From: an uncultured Lachnospiraceae bacterium
GTDB lineage: Bacteria; Bacillota; Clostridia; Lachnospirales; Lachnospiraceae
DNA: 50,943 nucleotides
NCBI GenBank assembly: GCA_944383965.1
Contig: CALWRQ010000006.1
Location: forward strand, 1-50,943
Direction: 5' to 3'
The notes beneath the pieces were generated by a model, which was given only the letters and a program-made list of their open reading frames with translations, was not told where the DNA came from and ran no database searches. Every line of letters begins with the position of its first letter. The stretch's first letter is position 1. Shown piece by piece: positions 17,648 to 26,802 of the stretch. Position numbers and translations under genes: made by a program.

Positions 17648-17943
17648 ATGATTTTCCGGAAAATAAAGGAAATGCGTGGAAGAGAAGAGTAGGCGGACCC
17701 CATCTGTGACAGAGAATCCCGGCATGCTGAGAAGGGAGAACGGACGGACTGCCGAACATGGACTCGGAGCAGAGCAGGTGAGGGCAAGCTGAGCCTGCGA
17801 CGGGAGCGCCCGTTATCGCGCAGGCTGTGAAGCGAAGTTGCGCGGGAGCAGCTGCAGAGGCTCATTCTGTGAGGAATGGGCAAATTAAAGTGGTAACACG
17901 GGACAGGATCTCGTCTTTAAGAAATTAAAGACGGGATTTTTTG
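17648..17943 (+). promoter_or_regulatory. T-box riboswitch, methionine-specific
   Basis: Leader RNA of about 300 bases upstream of metG that senses uncharged tRNA-Met. The T-box motif AAAGTGGTAACACG is at 17887-17900; its TGGT can pair with the ACCA end of uncharged tRNA. Stem I opens near AGTA at 17688-17691, and GAAC is followed by the likely specifier codon ATG at 17758-17760. The terminator arm pair (CGTCTTTA / TAAAGACG) with a T-run lies at about 17910-17943, competing with the T-box antiterminator. Specifier and downstream gene agree on methionine. Confidence 0.9.
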
Positions 17944-18022
17944 TTTCCCCGGAAATAAAACGGCTGTCCGGGGAAAATTCCGGGATACACTTGCCGGAAC
18001 AAGGAGACAAGGAGGATTGGTC

Positions 18023-20026
18023 ATGTGCCAGAATTGTAAGAAACCATACTATATCACAACTGCGATTGCGTATACGTCAGGAAAACCCCATATCGGAAAT
18101 ACCTATGAGATCGTACTGGCAGACAGCATTGCCCGTTATAAAAGAGAACAGGGCTTCGATGTGGTATTCCAGACCGGTACGGATGAGCACGGTCAGAAGA
18201 TCGAACTGAAAGCAGAAGAGGCGGGTGTTACCCCCAAGGAGTTTGTGGACGGCGTAGCAGGAGAGATCAGGAGAATCTGGGATCTGATGAATACGTCCTA
18301 TGATAAATTTATCCGCACAACGGATGACTATCATGAGAAGCAGGTTCAGAAGATCTTCAAGAAGCTGTATGATCAGGGAGATATCTACAAAGGATATTAT
18401 GAGGGACTTTACTGTACGCCCTGTGAGTCTTTCTGGACACCCTCCCAGGTAGTGGACGGAAAATGCCCGGACTGCGGACGTCCGGTACAGCCGGCCAGAG
18501 AAGAAGCTTATTTCTTTAAAATGAGCAAATATGCGGACCGTCTGATTGCCCATATCAATGAGCATCCGGAATTCATTCAGCCGGTAGCCCGCAAAAATGA
18601 GATGATGAACAATTTCCTGCTTCCCGGACTTCAGGATCTGTGTGTATCCAGAACGTCTTTCAAGTGGGGCATCCCGGTGGATTTTGACCCCAAGCATGTG
18701 ACATATGTATGGCTGGATGCTCTGACCAACTACATTACCGGTCTTGGCTATGACTGCGACGGGGAAAGCAGTGAGAAGTTTAAAAAATACTGGCCGGCGG
18801 ACCTGCATCTGATCGGCAAGGACATTATCCGCTTCCACACGATCTACTGGCCGATTTTCCTGATGGCTCTGGGGCTGCCGCTTCCCAAGCAGGTATTCGG
18901 ACACCCCTGGCTGCTTCAGGGAGACGGAAAGATGAGTAAATCCAAAGGAAACGTGATCTATGCCGATACGCTGGTGGACTTTTTCGGAGTGGATGCAGTG
19001 CGTTATTTCGTTCTTCATGAAATGCCCTTTGACAATGACGGCGTGATCACCTGGGAGCTGATGGTGGAGAGAATGAACTCCGATCTGGCCAATATTCTGG
19101 GTAATCTGGTAAACCGTACCATTTCCATGACCAATAAGTATTTCGGCGGAATCGTTTCTTCCACAGGCGTCACAGAAGCGGTGGACGATGATCTGAAGGC
19201 TGTGGTTCTGGAGGCAGTGAAGAAGGCGGATGAAAAGATGAACCAGCTTCGTGTGGCTGATGCCATCACGGAGATCTTCGGTATCTTCAGAAGAAGCAAC
19301 AAGTACATCGATGAGACAGCTCCCTGGACGCTGGCAAAGGATGAAGCGAAGAAAGACCGTCTGTCTGAGGTGCTTTATAATCTGACAGAGGCGATCACCA
19401 TCGGCGCGTCTCTCCTGGCTTCCTTTATGCCGGAGACATCTGAGAAGATCTTAAAACAGCTGAATACGGAGAAGAGAGCTCTGGCTGAAATGGATGGATT
19501 CGGAAAATATCCGTCCGGAAACAGGGTGACGGAGAAGCCGGAGATCCTGTTTGCCCGTCTGGATGTGAAGGAGATCATGGAAAAGGTGGAAGCCATCCAG
19601 GCAGCACAGAAAGCGGAGGCCCAGGCCCAGGCGGCGGGAGGAGCTGAGACGGCATCGGAAGAGGCTGAGGAAACGGTTGTAGACGTGGAGGCAAAGCCGG
19701 AGATCACGTACGACGATTTTGCAAAGCTTCAGTTCCAGGTAGGCGAAATCATTTCCTGCGAAGCGGTTCCCAAGTCCAAGAAGCTTCTCTGCAGTCAGGT
19801 GAAAATCGGAAGTCAGGTACGCCAGATCTTGAGCGGCATCAAAGCCTGGTACAGTCCGGAAGAGATGGTGGGCAAAAAGGTGATGGTAGTCACCAATTTG
19901 AAGCCTGCCAAGCTGGCCGGAATGGTATCGGAGGGAATGATCCTCTGTGCAGAGGATGCGGACGGAAATCTGTCCCTGATGATTCCTGAGAAGAAGGAGA
20001 TTCCAGCCGGATCAGAGATCTGCTGA
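18023..20026 (+). CDS. metG: Methionyl-tRNA synthetase
   Basis: 667-residue cytoplasmic enzyme that charges tRNA-Met. Class I marks: the HIGH-type segment SGKPHIGN at 19-26 and KMSKS at 303-307. A zinc knuckle uses C131, C134, C148 and C151. A helical anticodon domain follows, then an Ala/Glu-rich linker and a C-terminal EMAP/Trbp tRNA-binding domain (about 560-667, FQVGEIISCEAVPKSKKL). ATG 18023 has GGAGG at 18011-18015; a TTG at 18017 is too close to it. Expression is controlled by the T-box before it. Confidence 0.97.
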   Translation: MCQNCKKPYYITTAIAYTSGKPHIGNTYEIVLADSIARYKREQGFDVVFQTGTDEHGQKIELKAEEAGVTPKEFVDGVAGEIRRIWDLMNTSYDKFIRTTDDYHEKQVQKIFKKLYDQGDIYKGYYEGLYCTPCESFWTPSQVVDGKCPDCGRPVQPAREEAYFFKMSKYADRLIAHINEHPEFIQPVARKNEMMNNFLLPGLQDLCVSRTSFKWGIPVDFDPKHVTYVWLDALTNYITGLGYDCDGESSEKFKKYWPADLHLIGKDIIRFHTIYWPIFLMALGLPLPKQVFGHPWLLQGDGKMSKSKGNVIYADTLVDFFGVDAVRYFVLHEMPFDNDGVITWELMVERMNSDLANILGNLVNRTISMTNKYFGGIVSSTGVTEAVDDDLKAVVLEAVKKADEKMNQLRVADAITEIFGIFRRSNKYIDETAPWTLAKDEAKKDRLSEVLYNLTEAITIGASLLASFMPETSEKILKQLNTEKRALAEMDGFGKYPSGNRVTEKPEILFARLDVKEIMEKVEAIQAAQKAEAQAQAAGGAETASEEAEETVVDVEAKPEITYDDFAKLQFQVGEIISCEAVPKSKKLLCSQVKIGSQVRQILSGIKAWYSPEEMVGKKVMVVTNLKPAKLAGMVSEGMILCAEDADGNLSLMIPEKKEIPAGSEIC

Positions 20027-20047
20027 GAAAAGGAAAAAAGGAAAGCA

Positions 20048-20076
20048 AAGGACTGCCGGAAACGGCAGTCCTTCTT
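20048..20076 (+). terminator. Terminator after metG
   Basis: A perfect 11-base stem AAGGACTGCCG / CGGCAGTCCTT with a GAAA loop; the T-rich tail is short (CTTCTT begins at 20071). It runs straight into the marR promoter. Confidence 0.75.
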
Positions 20077-20102
20077 GACAAGGACAGCAGGACAGGTATA
20101 AT
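20075..20102 (+). promoter_or_regulatory. Consensus sigma-A promoter for marR
   Basis: TTGACA (20075-20080), a 16-base spacer and TATAAT (20097-20102): both hexamers are perfect. The operator begins two bases after the -10, so a bound repressor would block it. Confidence 0.88.
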
Positions 20103-20104
20103 AT

Positions 20105-20122
20105 GTAATTGGTTACTTATTT
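20105..20122 (+). promoter_or_regulatory. Candidate MarR operator at the marR promoter
   Basis: GTAATTGGTTACTTATTT; the core GTAA-N4-TTAC is a short palindrome. The same 18-base sequence, with two differences, lies in inverted orientation before the MATE exporter (20646-20663). Shared sites near both genes indicate autorepression plus control of the exporter; this is inferred. Confidence 0.65.
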
Positions 20123-20150
20123 TGAAAGAAAGCAGACTGAGGTGACATTT

Positions 20151-20582
20151 ATGATGCCTTTCGGATTAAAGATCGCCATCATCAACCGGGCTTTCCGGAG
20201 AAAGCTGGATGAAAAGGCAGGAACTCTGGGACTGACTTCCGTTCAGCTCCGGGTACTGGGCTCTATCAGCAGGCTGGAGGCGTCAGGAGAGGAAGAGATC
20301 CACCAGAATGATCTGGAACGGATTGAGCATGTAACCCATCCGGCCATGACCAAGCTTCTTCAGAGGCTGGAGAGCAAGGGCTTTATCCGGTGCGTTCCCA
20401 GTGAGAAAGACCGCAGGTACAAAAAAATCACCTGCACGGAACAGTCGGCGGAAATCTATAAAATGATTCTTGCTCAGGATGAGGAGGTATTTGCGGAACT
20501 GTGCCGGAATCTGACGGCAGGGCAGAAGGAGGAACTGATGCAGCTGGCCGATCTGATCCTGAAAAATATCGACTCGGAATAA
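20151..20582 (+). CDS. MarR family transcriptional regulator
   Basis: 143-residue winged-helix repressor. The DNA-binding part (about 25-100) includes LTSVQLRVLGSI, the recognition helix near HPAMTKLLQRLESKGF, and the wing CVPSEKDRRYKKI. Flanking helices form the dimer interface. ATG 20151 was chosen with GAGGTG about 7 bases upstream; the frame is open further upstream, but that stretch is the operator. The MATE exporter downstream is the probable target, a classic pairing in which an inducing compound releases the repressor. The inducer is unknown. Confidence 0.9.
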   Translation: MMPFGLKIAIINRAFRRKLDEKAGTLGLTSVQLRVLGSISRLEASGEEEIHQNDLERIEHVTHPAMTKLLQRLESKGFIRCVPSEKDRRYKKITCTEQSAEIYKMILAQDEEVFAELCRNLTAGQKEELMQLADLILKNIDSE

Positions 20583-20595
20583 GATCTGAATTTCC

Positions 20596-20641
20596 CGGGC
20601 AGCGTACTGAGGAAAGATCCCGGTACCCTGCCTGTTTTTTT
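20596..20641 (+). terminator. Terminator between marR and the MATE gene
   Basis: CGGGCAGCGTAC (20596-20607) pairs, with two mismatches, with GTACCCTGCCTG (20623-20634); seven Ts follow. Transcription of the exporter would need read-through or a promoter hidden near 20640-20670. No good hexamers were seen there. Confidence 0.75.
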
Positions 20642-20645
20642 GGAT

Positions 20646-20663
20646 AAATAGGTAACTAATTAC
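20646..20663 (-). promoter_or_regulatory. Candidate MarR operator before the MATE exporter
   Basis: Read on the minus strand it is GTAATTAGTTACCTATTT, 16 of 18 matches to the marR site. It lies 25 bases before the exporter start, just upstream of the AGGAGG ribosome site. Confidence 0.6.
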
Positions 20664-20688
20664 TTAATTACAGGAGGATCAAACTGAA

Positions 20689-22083
20689 ATGGAACAAGCA
20701 GTACCTGAAAAACTCAGCCCCTTTGCGTCGGAACCGATCGGAAGGCTGATTCTGAAATTTGCCGTACCCAGCGTGATTGCACTGCTGGTCAATTCCCTTT
20801 ACAACATTGTGGATCAGATCTTTATCGGATGGGGCGTGGGATATCTGGGCAACGGCGCCACCAATGTGGTGTTCCCCATTACCATCATCGCTCTGGCGCT
20901 GTCCATGATGATCGGCAACGGCGGAGCCGCGTACCTCAGCCTGAAGATGGGAGAAGGGGAAGCGGATGCAGCAAGGAAGGGAGTGGGAAATGCGGCCGTA
21001 CTGGTGACGGTGGTCAGCATTCTGCTGGCAGCGGTCTTTCTGATCTGGATCAATCCCATTCTGACCTTGTTCGGAGCTACGGAGGTACTCCGCGGCTATG
21101 CGCTGGAATACGGGGCCATAATCGGTGCAGGCCTGCCGTTTATGATGATTTCCGCTGCACTCAATTCCATGATCCGGGCTGACGGCAGCCCTAAATATGC
21201 CATGGCTTCCATGGTAGTCGGAGCGATCATAAACATCATTCTGGATCCGGTATTCATCTTCGTGTTTCACATGGGAGTACGGGGAGCGGCAGCGGCTACC
21301 GTCATCGGTCAGATCGCTTCGTTTGCCGTGTCTGTCCTGTATATGCCCAGGTTTCAGTCAGTCTGTCTGGAGCGGACGGCCTTCGTCCTGAACGGGGGGA
21401 CCTGCAGAAACATTGTTACCTTCGGTCTGAGCAGCTTCATCACCCAGTTTGCCATAACCATTGTGATGGCGCTGACAAACAATCTTCTGGCTCTTTATGG
21501 GGCGGATTCTGTTTATGGGGCAGAAATCCCGCTGACAGCCACCGGGATCGTTATGAAGGTCAATCAGATCATGATCGCGGTTCTTCTGGGAATTGCCACG
21601 GGCGTGCAGCCGATCATCGGATTCAACTACGGGGCAAAAAACTATAAACGGGTGAAAAAAGCGCTGGAGATCTCCCTGATCGCATCGGAGATCATATCCA
21701 TTGCGGCATTTCTGCTGTTTCAGTTCGCTCCTATGAGCGTCGTTTCCCTGTTCGGCTCGGAGGACGGGGTCTATAATGAATTTGCAGTAATGGCTTTCCG
21801 CATTTTTCTTCTGCTCTGTCCTCTGACCGGATTTCAGACAATTGCAGCGGTCTATCTTCAGGCAGTGGGAAAGCCGGTAAGATCTGCAGTGCTTTCTCTT
21901 GCCAGACAGATCCTGTTTTTTGTGCCTGCTGCCCTGATTCTTCCCAGATATATGGGAGTGGAAGGAGTCCTGTGGACCGGTCCCGTAGCTGACGGCCTTG
22001 CGTTTCTCCTTTCTCTGGGACTGCTCCTGTGTGAAAGGGAGCATCTGAAAAAAGAGCATGCGGCCGGTCCGGAACGGATATGA
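20689..22083 (+). CDS. MATE family multidrug/cation exporter
   Basis: 464-residue membrane protein with about 12 helices in two related halves. It begins with the family pattern PIGRLILKFAVPSVIALLVN and NIVDQIFIGWGVG. GAGLPFMMISAALNSMIRADGSP follows near residue 150, and NYGAKNYKRVKKAL near 315. It is expected to export drugs or metabolites using Na+ or H+ gradients. AGGAGG precedes the ATG with 11-base spacing. The next gene begins 23 bases downstream and is probably cotranscribed. Control by the upstream MarR is supported by the shared operator. Confidence 0.92.
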   Translation: MEQAVPEKLSPFASEPIGRLILKFAVPSVIALLVNSLYNIVDQIFIGWGVGYLGNGATNVVFPITIIALALSMMIGNGGAAYLSLKMGEGEADAARKGVGNAAVLVTVVSILLAAVFLIWINPILTLFGATEVLRGYALEYGAIIGAGLPFMMISAALNSMIRADGSPKYAMASMVVGAIINIILDPVFIFVFHMGVRGAAAATVIGQIASFAVSVLYMPRFQSVCLERTAFVLNGGTCRNIVTFGLSSFITQFAITIVMALTNNLLALYGADSVYGAEIPLTATGIVMKVNQIMIAVLLGIATGVQPIIGFNYGAKNYKRVKKALEISLIASEIISIAAFLLFQFAPMSVVSLFGSEDGVYNEFAVMAFRIFLLLCPLTGFQTIAAVYLQAVGKPVRSAVLSLARQILFFVPAALILPRYMGVEGVLWTGPVADGLAFLLSLGLLLCEREHLKKEHAAGPERI

Positions 22084-22106
22084 TTTTTTGAAAGGAGATA
22101 GGGGAT

Positions 22107-22685
22107 ATGAAAAACAGAGTGATTACCATCAGCCGGGAATTCGGAAGCGGAGGACGTACGATCGGGAAAATGACAGCGGAGCAGCTGGGAATTCCCTGTT
22201 ATGACAGTGAACTGATCCGGAAAATCGCCGGTGAAAGCGGGTTCGATGAAAATTATATCAGGGATGCGGGAGAGTATGCACCGGGAGGATTTCTTACGGC
22301 CGCGTTTTCCCACCGGGGTCCGGGACCGAACAATGCGGATTACATCTGGGAACTCCAGTATAAGCTTATTACAGAGCTGGCGGAGAAAGGTCCATGTGTG
22401 ATCGTCGGAAGATGTGCCGACTATATCCTGAGGGATAAGGCAGACTGTCTGAAGGTATTTGTTCATGCGGATATGGCCTTCCGGGCGGACCGCATCGTAA
22501 AAGTCTACGGGGAAAGAGAGGAGTCTCCGGAACAGCGCCTGAGAGATAAGGACAGGCGGCGGGCAGCCTACCATCGTTTCTATACGGACATGAAGTGGGG
22601 GCATGCGCAGAACTATGACCTTACACTCAACAGCGGCACACTGGGCATTGACCGGTGTGCGGAGATCATCCGGAGCCTTTACTGA
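22107..22685 (+). CDS. Cytidylate-kinase-like protein (PF13189 type), first copy
   Basis: 192-residue P-loop protein of unknown substrate. The N-terminus reads ITISREFGSGGRTIG (6-20): the nucleotide-binding loop has GSGGR where true cytidylate kinases have GxGKS. Conserved segments IVGRCADYIL, DRRRAAYHRFYT and YDLTLNSGTLG match the family. It ends the marR-MATE unit and is followed by a terminator. A paralogue sits at 39726-40364 after an amidohydrolase. CMP kinase activity should not be assumed, because the family is uncharacterised as far as can be judged here. Confidence 0.85.
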   Translation: MKNRVITISREFGSGGRTIGKMTAEQLGIPCYDSELIRKIAGESGFDENYIRDAGEYAPGGFLTAAFSHRGPGPNNADYIWELQYKLITELAEKGPCVIVGRCADYILRDKADCLKVFVHADMAFRADRIVKVYGEREESPEQRLRDKDRRRAAYHRFYTDMKWGHAQNYDLTLNSGTLGIDRCAEIIRSLY

Positions 22686-22717
22686 AAAACCGGCAGTAAC
22701 CGGATCCGGCCAGACAG

Positions 22718-22747
22718 CGGCAGCACAGAAGGTGCTGCCGTTTTTTT
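22718..22747 (+). terminator. Terminator after the first kinase-like gene
   Basis: CGGCAGCAC / GTGCTGCCG stem with an AGAAG loop, followed by seven Ts. Confidence 0.92.
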
Positions 22748-22793
22748 GCGGAAAAACAGGCCGGATCCGGCGGCAGGTAGAAGTTCCCTGTGC

Positions 22794-22822
22794 TTTACGG
22801 AAAGCTCTTTTTATGGTATACT
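22794..22822 (+). promoter_or_regulatory. Sigma-A promoter for gdpP-rplI-dnaB
   Basis: TTTACG (22794-22799), a 17-base spacer and TATACT (22817-22822) with an extended -10 TGG. Confidence 0.8.
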
Positions 22823-22873
22823 AGAAGTTAAATCGGTATTTTGCGTGAAGAAATACATTTCTGTGAGGTGTAT

Positions 22874-24910
22874 ATGAAAGGTAAACTGAAGGTAAACGGA
22901 GAACTCAGGATCTATCTGCAGTGGCCGATCCTGCTCTCTGTCCTTGTAGTAGTGATGAATCTGATCGTGGGGGTACTGGATGCGATTGCCGGTCTGGTCA
23001 TGTTTGTGTTTACTGCAGTCTATGTGGGAATTTCCCTGTGGCTTTATTTTTACAGGAAGAGACGGCTGCTGACCGGACTGGTCGAGTTTTCCACGGAGTA
23101 TTCCTGGGTGCAGAAGCATCTTCTGTCGGAGATGAACCTTCCCTACGCCCTGGTGGATGAAAAGGGACGGATCCTGTGGAAGAATGAAAAATTCCGGGAT
23201 GTCATATCCGATCTGAAAGGTTCCAAGAAGAACCTGACCGTACTGTTCCCGGAGATTACCAGAGAGATTCTCTCAGCCGGACAGCGGGGCTGCATGCATG
23301 TGTCCTATGAGGACAGAAAATTCCGGGTGGATATCTGTCCGGTGGATCTGAGCGGAGAAAATGAGGAGCAGTTCCTGGATGAGACGGACGAAAATATGGT
23401 GGCCGTCTACCTCTTTGATGAGACCCAGATCCTCCAGTATGAGAAGGAGATCAATGATCAGAAAATGGTCAGCGGCCTGATTTATCTGGATAATTATGAA
23501 GAGGCGCTGGAGAGTGTGGAAGAAGTCCGCCGTTCTCTGCTCACGGCTCTGATCGATCGTAAGATCAGCAAATACATTACCAGCCTTTACGGAGTTGTGA
23601 AAAAGATCGAGAAGGATAAATACTTTTTTGCCATCAAGCAGAAGTATGTGGAGACCCTGAGAGAGAACCGGTTCTCCATTCTGGAAGAAGTGAAGACGGT
23701 AAATATTGGAAATGAAATGGCGGTCACCCTGAGCATCGGTCTTGGTATGAACGGGGAATCCTATATGCAGAACTATGAATTTTCCCGTACGGCCATCGAT
23801 ATGGCGCTGGGACGGGGAGGCGACCAGGCAGTTATCAAGGACGGAGCACATATCCAGTATTACGGAGGCAAGTCCCAGCAGACGGAAAAGGCCACCCGGG
23901 TAAAAGCCCGTGTGAAGGCTCATGCTCTCCGGGAACTGATGGAAAACAAGGATCGGATCCTGATTATGGGACATAAAATGGGAGACATTGACTCCCTGGG
24001 GGCGGCGATCGGAATTTACCGGATTGCCATGGCCATGAACAAAAAAGCCAATATTGTGTTTAACGATATCACCTCGTCCGTCCGTCCCATGATTGACCGG
24101 TTTACCGGAAGCAGCGAGTATCCTGATGACATGTTCATAAAGACAAAGGATGCTCTGGAACTGGCGGATCCCAGTACGATCCTGGTGGTGGTGGACGTAA
24201 ACCGTCCCAGCATTACCGATGCACCGGAACTTCTTCAGGCAGTCAGAACGATTGTGGTTCTGGATCATCATCGCCAGAGCAGTGAGATCATCAGCAATGC
24301 GGTGCTTTCCTACGTGGAGCCTTATGCCTCATCCACCTGCGAGATGGTGGCGGAGGTCCTGCAGTATATTGCAGACGGGATACGGATTAAGTCGGCAGAG
24401 GCAGATGCCATGTATGCAGGCATTGTGATTGATACCAATAATTTCACGAATCAGGCAGGCGTCCGCACCTTTGAAGCGGCTGCCTATCTGCGCCGGAACG
24501 GGGCGGATGTGACCAGAGTCCGGAAGATGTTCCGGGACGACATGGCAGATTATAAGGCGAGAGCGAGAACGATCAGCAATGCGGAGATCTACAGAGACTG
24601 CTTTGCCCTGTCCGTGTGTCCGGCTGAAGGAATTGAAAGTCCTACCATCGTGGGCGCTCAGGCGGCCAATGAACTGCTTGACATTGTGGGAATGAAGGCA
24701 TCTTTCGTGCTCACCCTTTATAACGGGGTTATCTATGTAAGTGCCCGCTCCATTGACGAGGTCAATGTACAGCTGGTGATGGAAAAGCTGGGAGGAGGCG
24801 GACACAGAACGATCGCCGGTGCGCAGCTGAAGGATATGACCATTGAAGAGGCCGAAGACAGGATCAAGGAGGTCCTTCAGGCCATGATAGAGAAAGGAGA
24901 TATTTCATAA
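22874..24910 (+). CDS. gdpP: Cyclic di-AMP phosphodiesterase, GdpP/YybT family
   Basis: 678-residue membrane-bound enzyme that hydrolyses c-di-AMP, a regulator of potassium, osmotic and cell-wall balance. Two membrane helices occupy about residues 15-60. A PAS-like domain and a degenerate GGDEF domain follow. The DHH catalytic core has H367-x3-D371-x-D373 (GHKMGDIDS) and D464-H465-H466 (LDHHRQS). The DHHA1 domain ends with [12 protein letters not shown]. All metal ligands look intact. ATG 22874 has GAGGTG in front; an upstream TTG at 22841 has none. The rplI ribosome site lies inside its last codons. Confidence 0.95.
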   Translation: MKGKLKVNGELRIYLQWPILLSVLVVVMNLIVGVLDAIAGLVMFVFTAVYVGISLWLYFYRKRRLLTGLVEFSTEYSWVQKHLLSEMNLPYALVDEKGRILWKNEKFRDVISDLKGSKKNLTVLFPEITREILSAGQRGCMHVSYEDRKFRVDICPVDLSGENEEQFLDETDENMVAVYLFDETQILQYEKEINDQKMVSGLIYLDNYEEALESVEEVRRSLLTALIDRKISKYITSLYGVVKKIEKDKYFFAIKQKYVETLRENRFSILEEVKTVNIGNEMAVTLSIGLGMNGESYMQNYEFSRTAIDMALGRGGDQAVIKDGAHIQYYGGKSQQTEKATRVKARVKAHALRELMENKDRILIMGHKMGDIDSLGAAIGIYRIAMAMNKKANIVFNDITSSVRPMIDRFTGSSEYPDDMFIKTKDALELADPSTILVVVDVNRPSITDAPELLQAVRTIVVLDHHRQSSEIISNAVLSYVEPYASSTCEMVAEVLQYIADGIRIKSAEADAMYAGIVIDTNNFTNQAGVRTFEAAAYLRRNGADVTRVRKMFRDDMADYKARARTISNAEIYRDCFALSVCPAEGIESPTIVGAQAANELLDIVGMKASFVLTLYNGVIYVSARSIDEVNVQLVMEKLGGGGHRTIAGAQLKDMTIEEAEDRIKEVLQAMIEKGDIS

Positions 24911-24911
24911 A

Positions 24912-25358
24912 ATGCAGGTAGTATTATTAGAGGATGTGAAGTCCCTGGGAAAGAAGGGACAGGTAGTAAACGTAAATGACGGATATGCCAGAAACTTCAT
25001 TCTGAAGAAAAATCTGGGTGTGGAGGCAACGGCCAAAAATCTGAATGACTTAAAGCTGCAGAAGGCAAATGCGGAAAAGATAGCAGCAGAGCAGCTGGCT
25101 GCAGCCAAGGAACTGGCAGCCAAGTTAGAGGGCCTGTCCATTACCCTGACCATGAAGGCAGGAGAGGGCGGAAAAGCGTTTGGCTCCGTTTCCGGAAAGG
25201 AGATCGCTGCCGCAGCCAAGGAGCAGCTGGGTCTGGAGATCGACAAGAAAAAGCTGGTGCTTCCTGAGGCAATCAAGACCTTCGGAAACCATGACGTACC
25301 TGTAAAACTGCACAAGGATGTGACCGGTGTTCTTACGGTAAAGGTCACGGAAGCATAG
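24912..25358 (+). CDS. rplI: Large ribosomal subunit protein bL9
   Basis: 148-residue ribosomal protein. The N-terminal rRNA-binding domain contains the signature [18 protein letters not shown], joined by a long helix (about 45-75) to the C-terminal domain. Length and motif are normal. AAGGAG lies inside the end of gdpP, one base separates stop and start, and dnaB follows within 10 bases. This gdpP-rplI-dnaB order is widespread in Firmicutes. Confidence 0.98.
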   Translation: MQVVLLEDVKSLGKKGQVVNVNDGYARNFILKKNLGVEATAKNLNDLKLQKANAEKIAAEQLAAAKELAAKLEGLSITLTMKAGEGGKAFGSVSGKEIAAAAKEQLGLEIDKKKLVLPEAIKTFGNHDVPVKLHKDVTGVLTVKVTEA

Positions 25359-25367
25359 GAGATCATT

Positions 25368-26711
25368 ATGGATATGGAGAATGATGCCCTGCTGAAGCGG
25401 GTGCAGCCTCACAGCCTGGAAGCGGAACAGTCTGTGATCGGAGCCATGCTCATGGACCGGGAAGCGATCATAGCGGCTTCTGAGATCGTTACGGAGGAAG
25501 ATTTCTATCAGAAACAGTACGGCGTAATGTTCGGGTGTATGGTGGAGCTGTTCAATGAAGGTCAGTCTGTGGATGTGATCAATCTCCAGAATCGTCTGAA
25601 AGAGAAGGATGTGCCGCCGGAGGTGGCCAGTCTGGAAACACTCCGGGATATTATCACCACAGTGCCCACGTCGGCCAATGTAAAGGCCTACGCGGGCATT
25701 GTTCGGGAAAAGGCAGTTCTTCGCCGCCTGATCCGGGTAAACGAGGAAATCGCCAACTCCTGCTATGCGGGAAAGGAGAAGCTGGAAGACATTCTGGCCC
25801 ATACGGAAAAAGCCGTATTTGATCTGCTCCAGTCCCGTACAGGAGGGGATTTTGTACCGATCCGTCAGGTGGCTCTGAATGTTCTGGAAAAAATTGAGAT
25901 CGCATCCAAGACCAAGGATACGGTTACGGGAATTCCTACAGGCTTTATTGATCTGGATTACAAGACTTCCGGAATGCAGCCTTCGGATTTCATTCTGATA
26001 GCTGCCCGTCCGTCCATGGGAAAAACAGCGTTTGTCTTGAATCTGGTGGATTATGTCGCCGTAAAAAAGAGGCGTCCCTGTATGATATTCAGTCTGGAGA
26101 TGTCCAAGGAGCAGCTGGTCAACCGTATGCTGGCCATGGAATCCAATGTGGATTCCCAGAAGCTGCGAACCGGTACGCTTACCGATGCGGACTGGGATGC
26201 GGTGGTAGAGGGAATCGGAGTGATCGGAAATTCCACCCTGACCATAGACGACACTCCCGGTATTTCCATCGGGGAACTGCGGTCCAAGTGCAGAAAGAAA
26301 AAGCTGGAGGACGGCCTGGATCTGGTGATTATTGATTACCTTCAGCTGATGAGCGGAAGCGGAAGGAATAATGACAACCGTCAGCAGGAAATTTCTGAAA
26401 TATCCCGTTCCCTGAAGGCTCTGGCCAGAGAGCTGAATGCGCCGGTGATTGCCCTTTCCCAGCTGAGCCGGGCCTGCGAGACCAGAACGGATCACCGTCC
26501 CATGCTGTCCGATTTAAGAGAATCGGGAGCGATCGAGCAGGATGCGGATGTGGTCATGTTCCTGTACCGGGATGACTATTACAACAAGGATACGGATAAT
26601 CCCAACGTGGCGGAAGTAATCATTGCCAAACAGCGTAACGGCCCCATAGGAACGATCAATCTGGTCTGGATGCCGGAATATACCAAATTTGCCAATATGG
26701 CCAGAAGCTGA
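25368..26711 (+). CDS. dnaB: Replicative DNA helicase
   Basis: 447-residue hexameric helicase that unwinds DNA at the fork (DnaB of E. coli, DnaC of Bacillus). The N-terminal domain begins with RVQPHSLEAEQSVIGAMLMD. The RecA-like motor has Walker A ARPSMGKT at 213-220, the Walker B region LDLVIIDYLQLM, and SQLSRACETRTDHRP near the DNA-contacting loop. AGGAG precedes the ATG. No intein or insertion is visible. Confidence 0.97.
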   Translation: MDMENDALLKRVQPHSLEAEQSVIGAMLMDREAIIAASEIVTEEDFYQKQYGVMFGCMVELFNEGQSVDVINLQNRLKEKDVPPEVASLETLRDIITTVPTSANVKAYAGIVREKAVLRRLIRVNEEIANSCYAGKEKLEDILAHTEKAVFDLLQSRTGGDFVPIRQVALNVLEKIEIASKTKDTVTGIPTGFIDLDYKTSGMQPSDFILIAARPSMGKTAFVLNLVDYVAVKKRRPCMIFSLEMSKEQLVNRMLAMESNVDSQKLRTGTLTDADWDAVVEGIGVIGNSTLTIDDTPGISIGELRSKCRKKKLEDGLDLVIIDYLQLMSGSGRNNDNRQQEISEISRSLKALARELNAPVIALSQLSRACETRTDHRPMLSDLRESGAIEQDADVVMFLYRDDYYNKDTDNPNVAEVIIAKQRNGPIGTINLVWMPEYTKFANMARS

Positions 26712-26802
26712 CCGTACCTTCAGAATTTTTGTCATAATCCTCAACATGAAGGCATAGATATAAGTAGATGTGAAATATTGCCGACTAAAGGAGAGGATTG
26801 CA

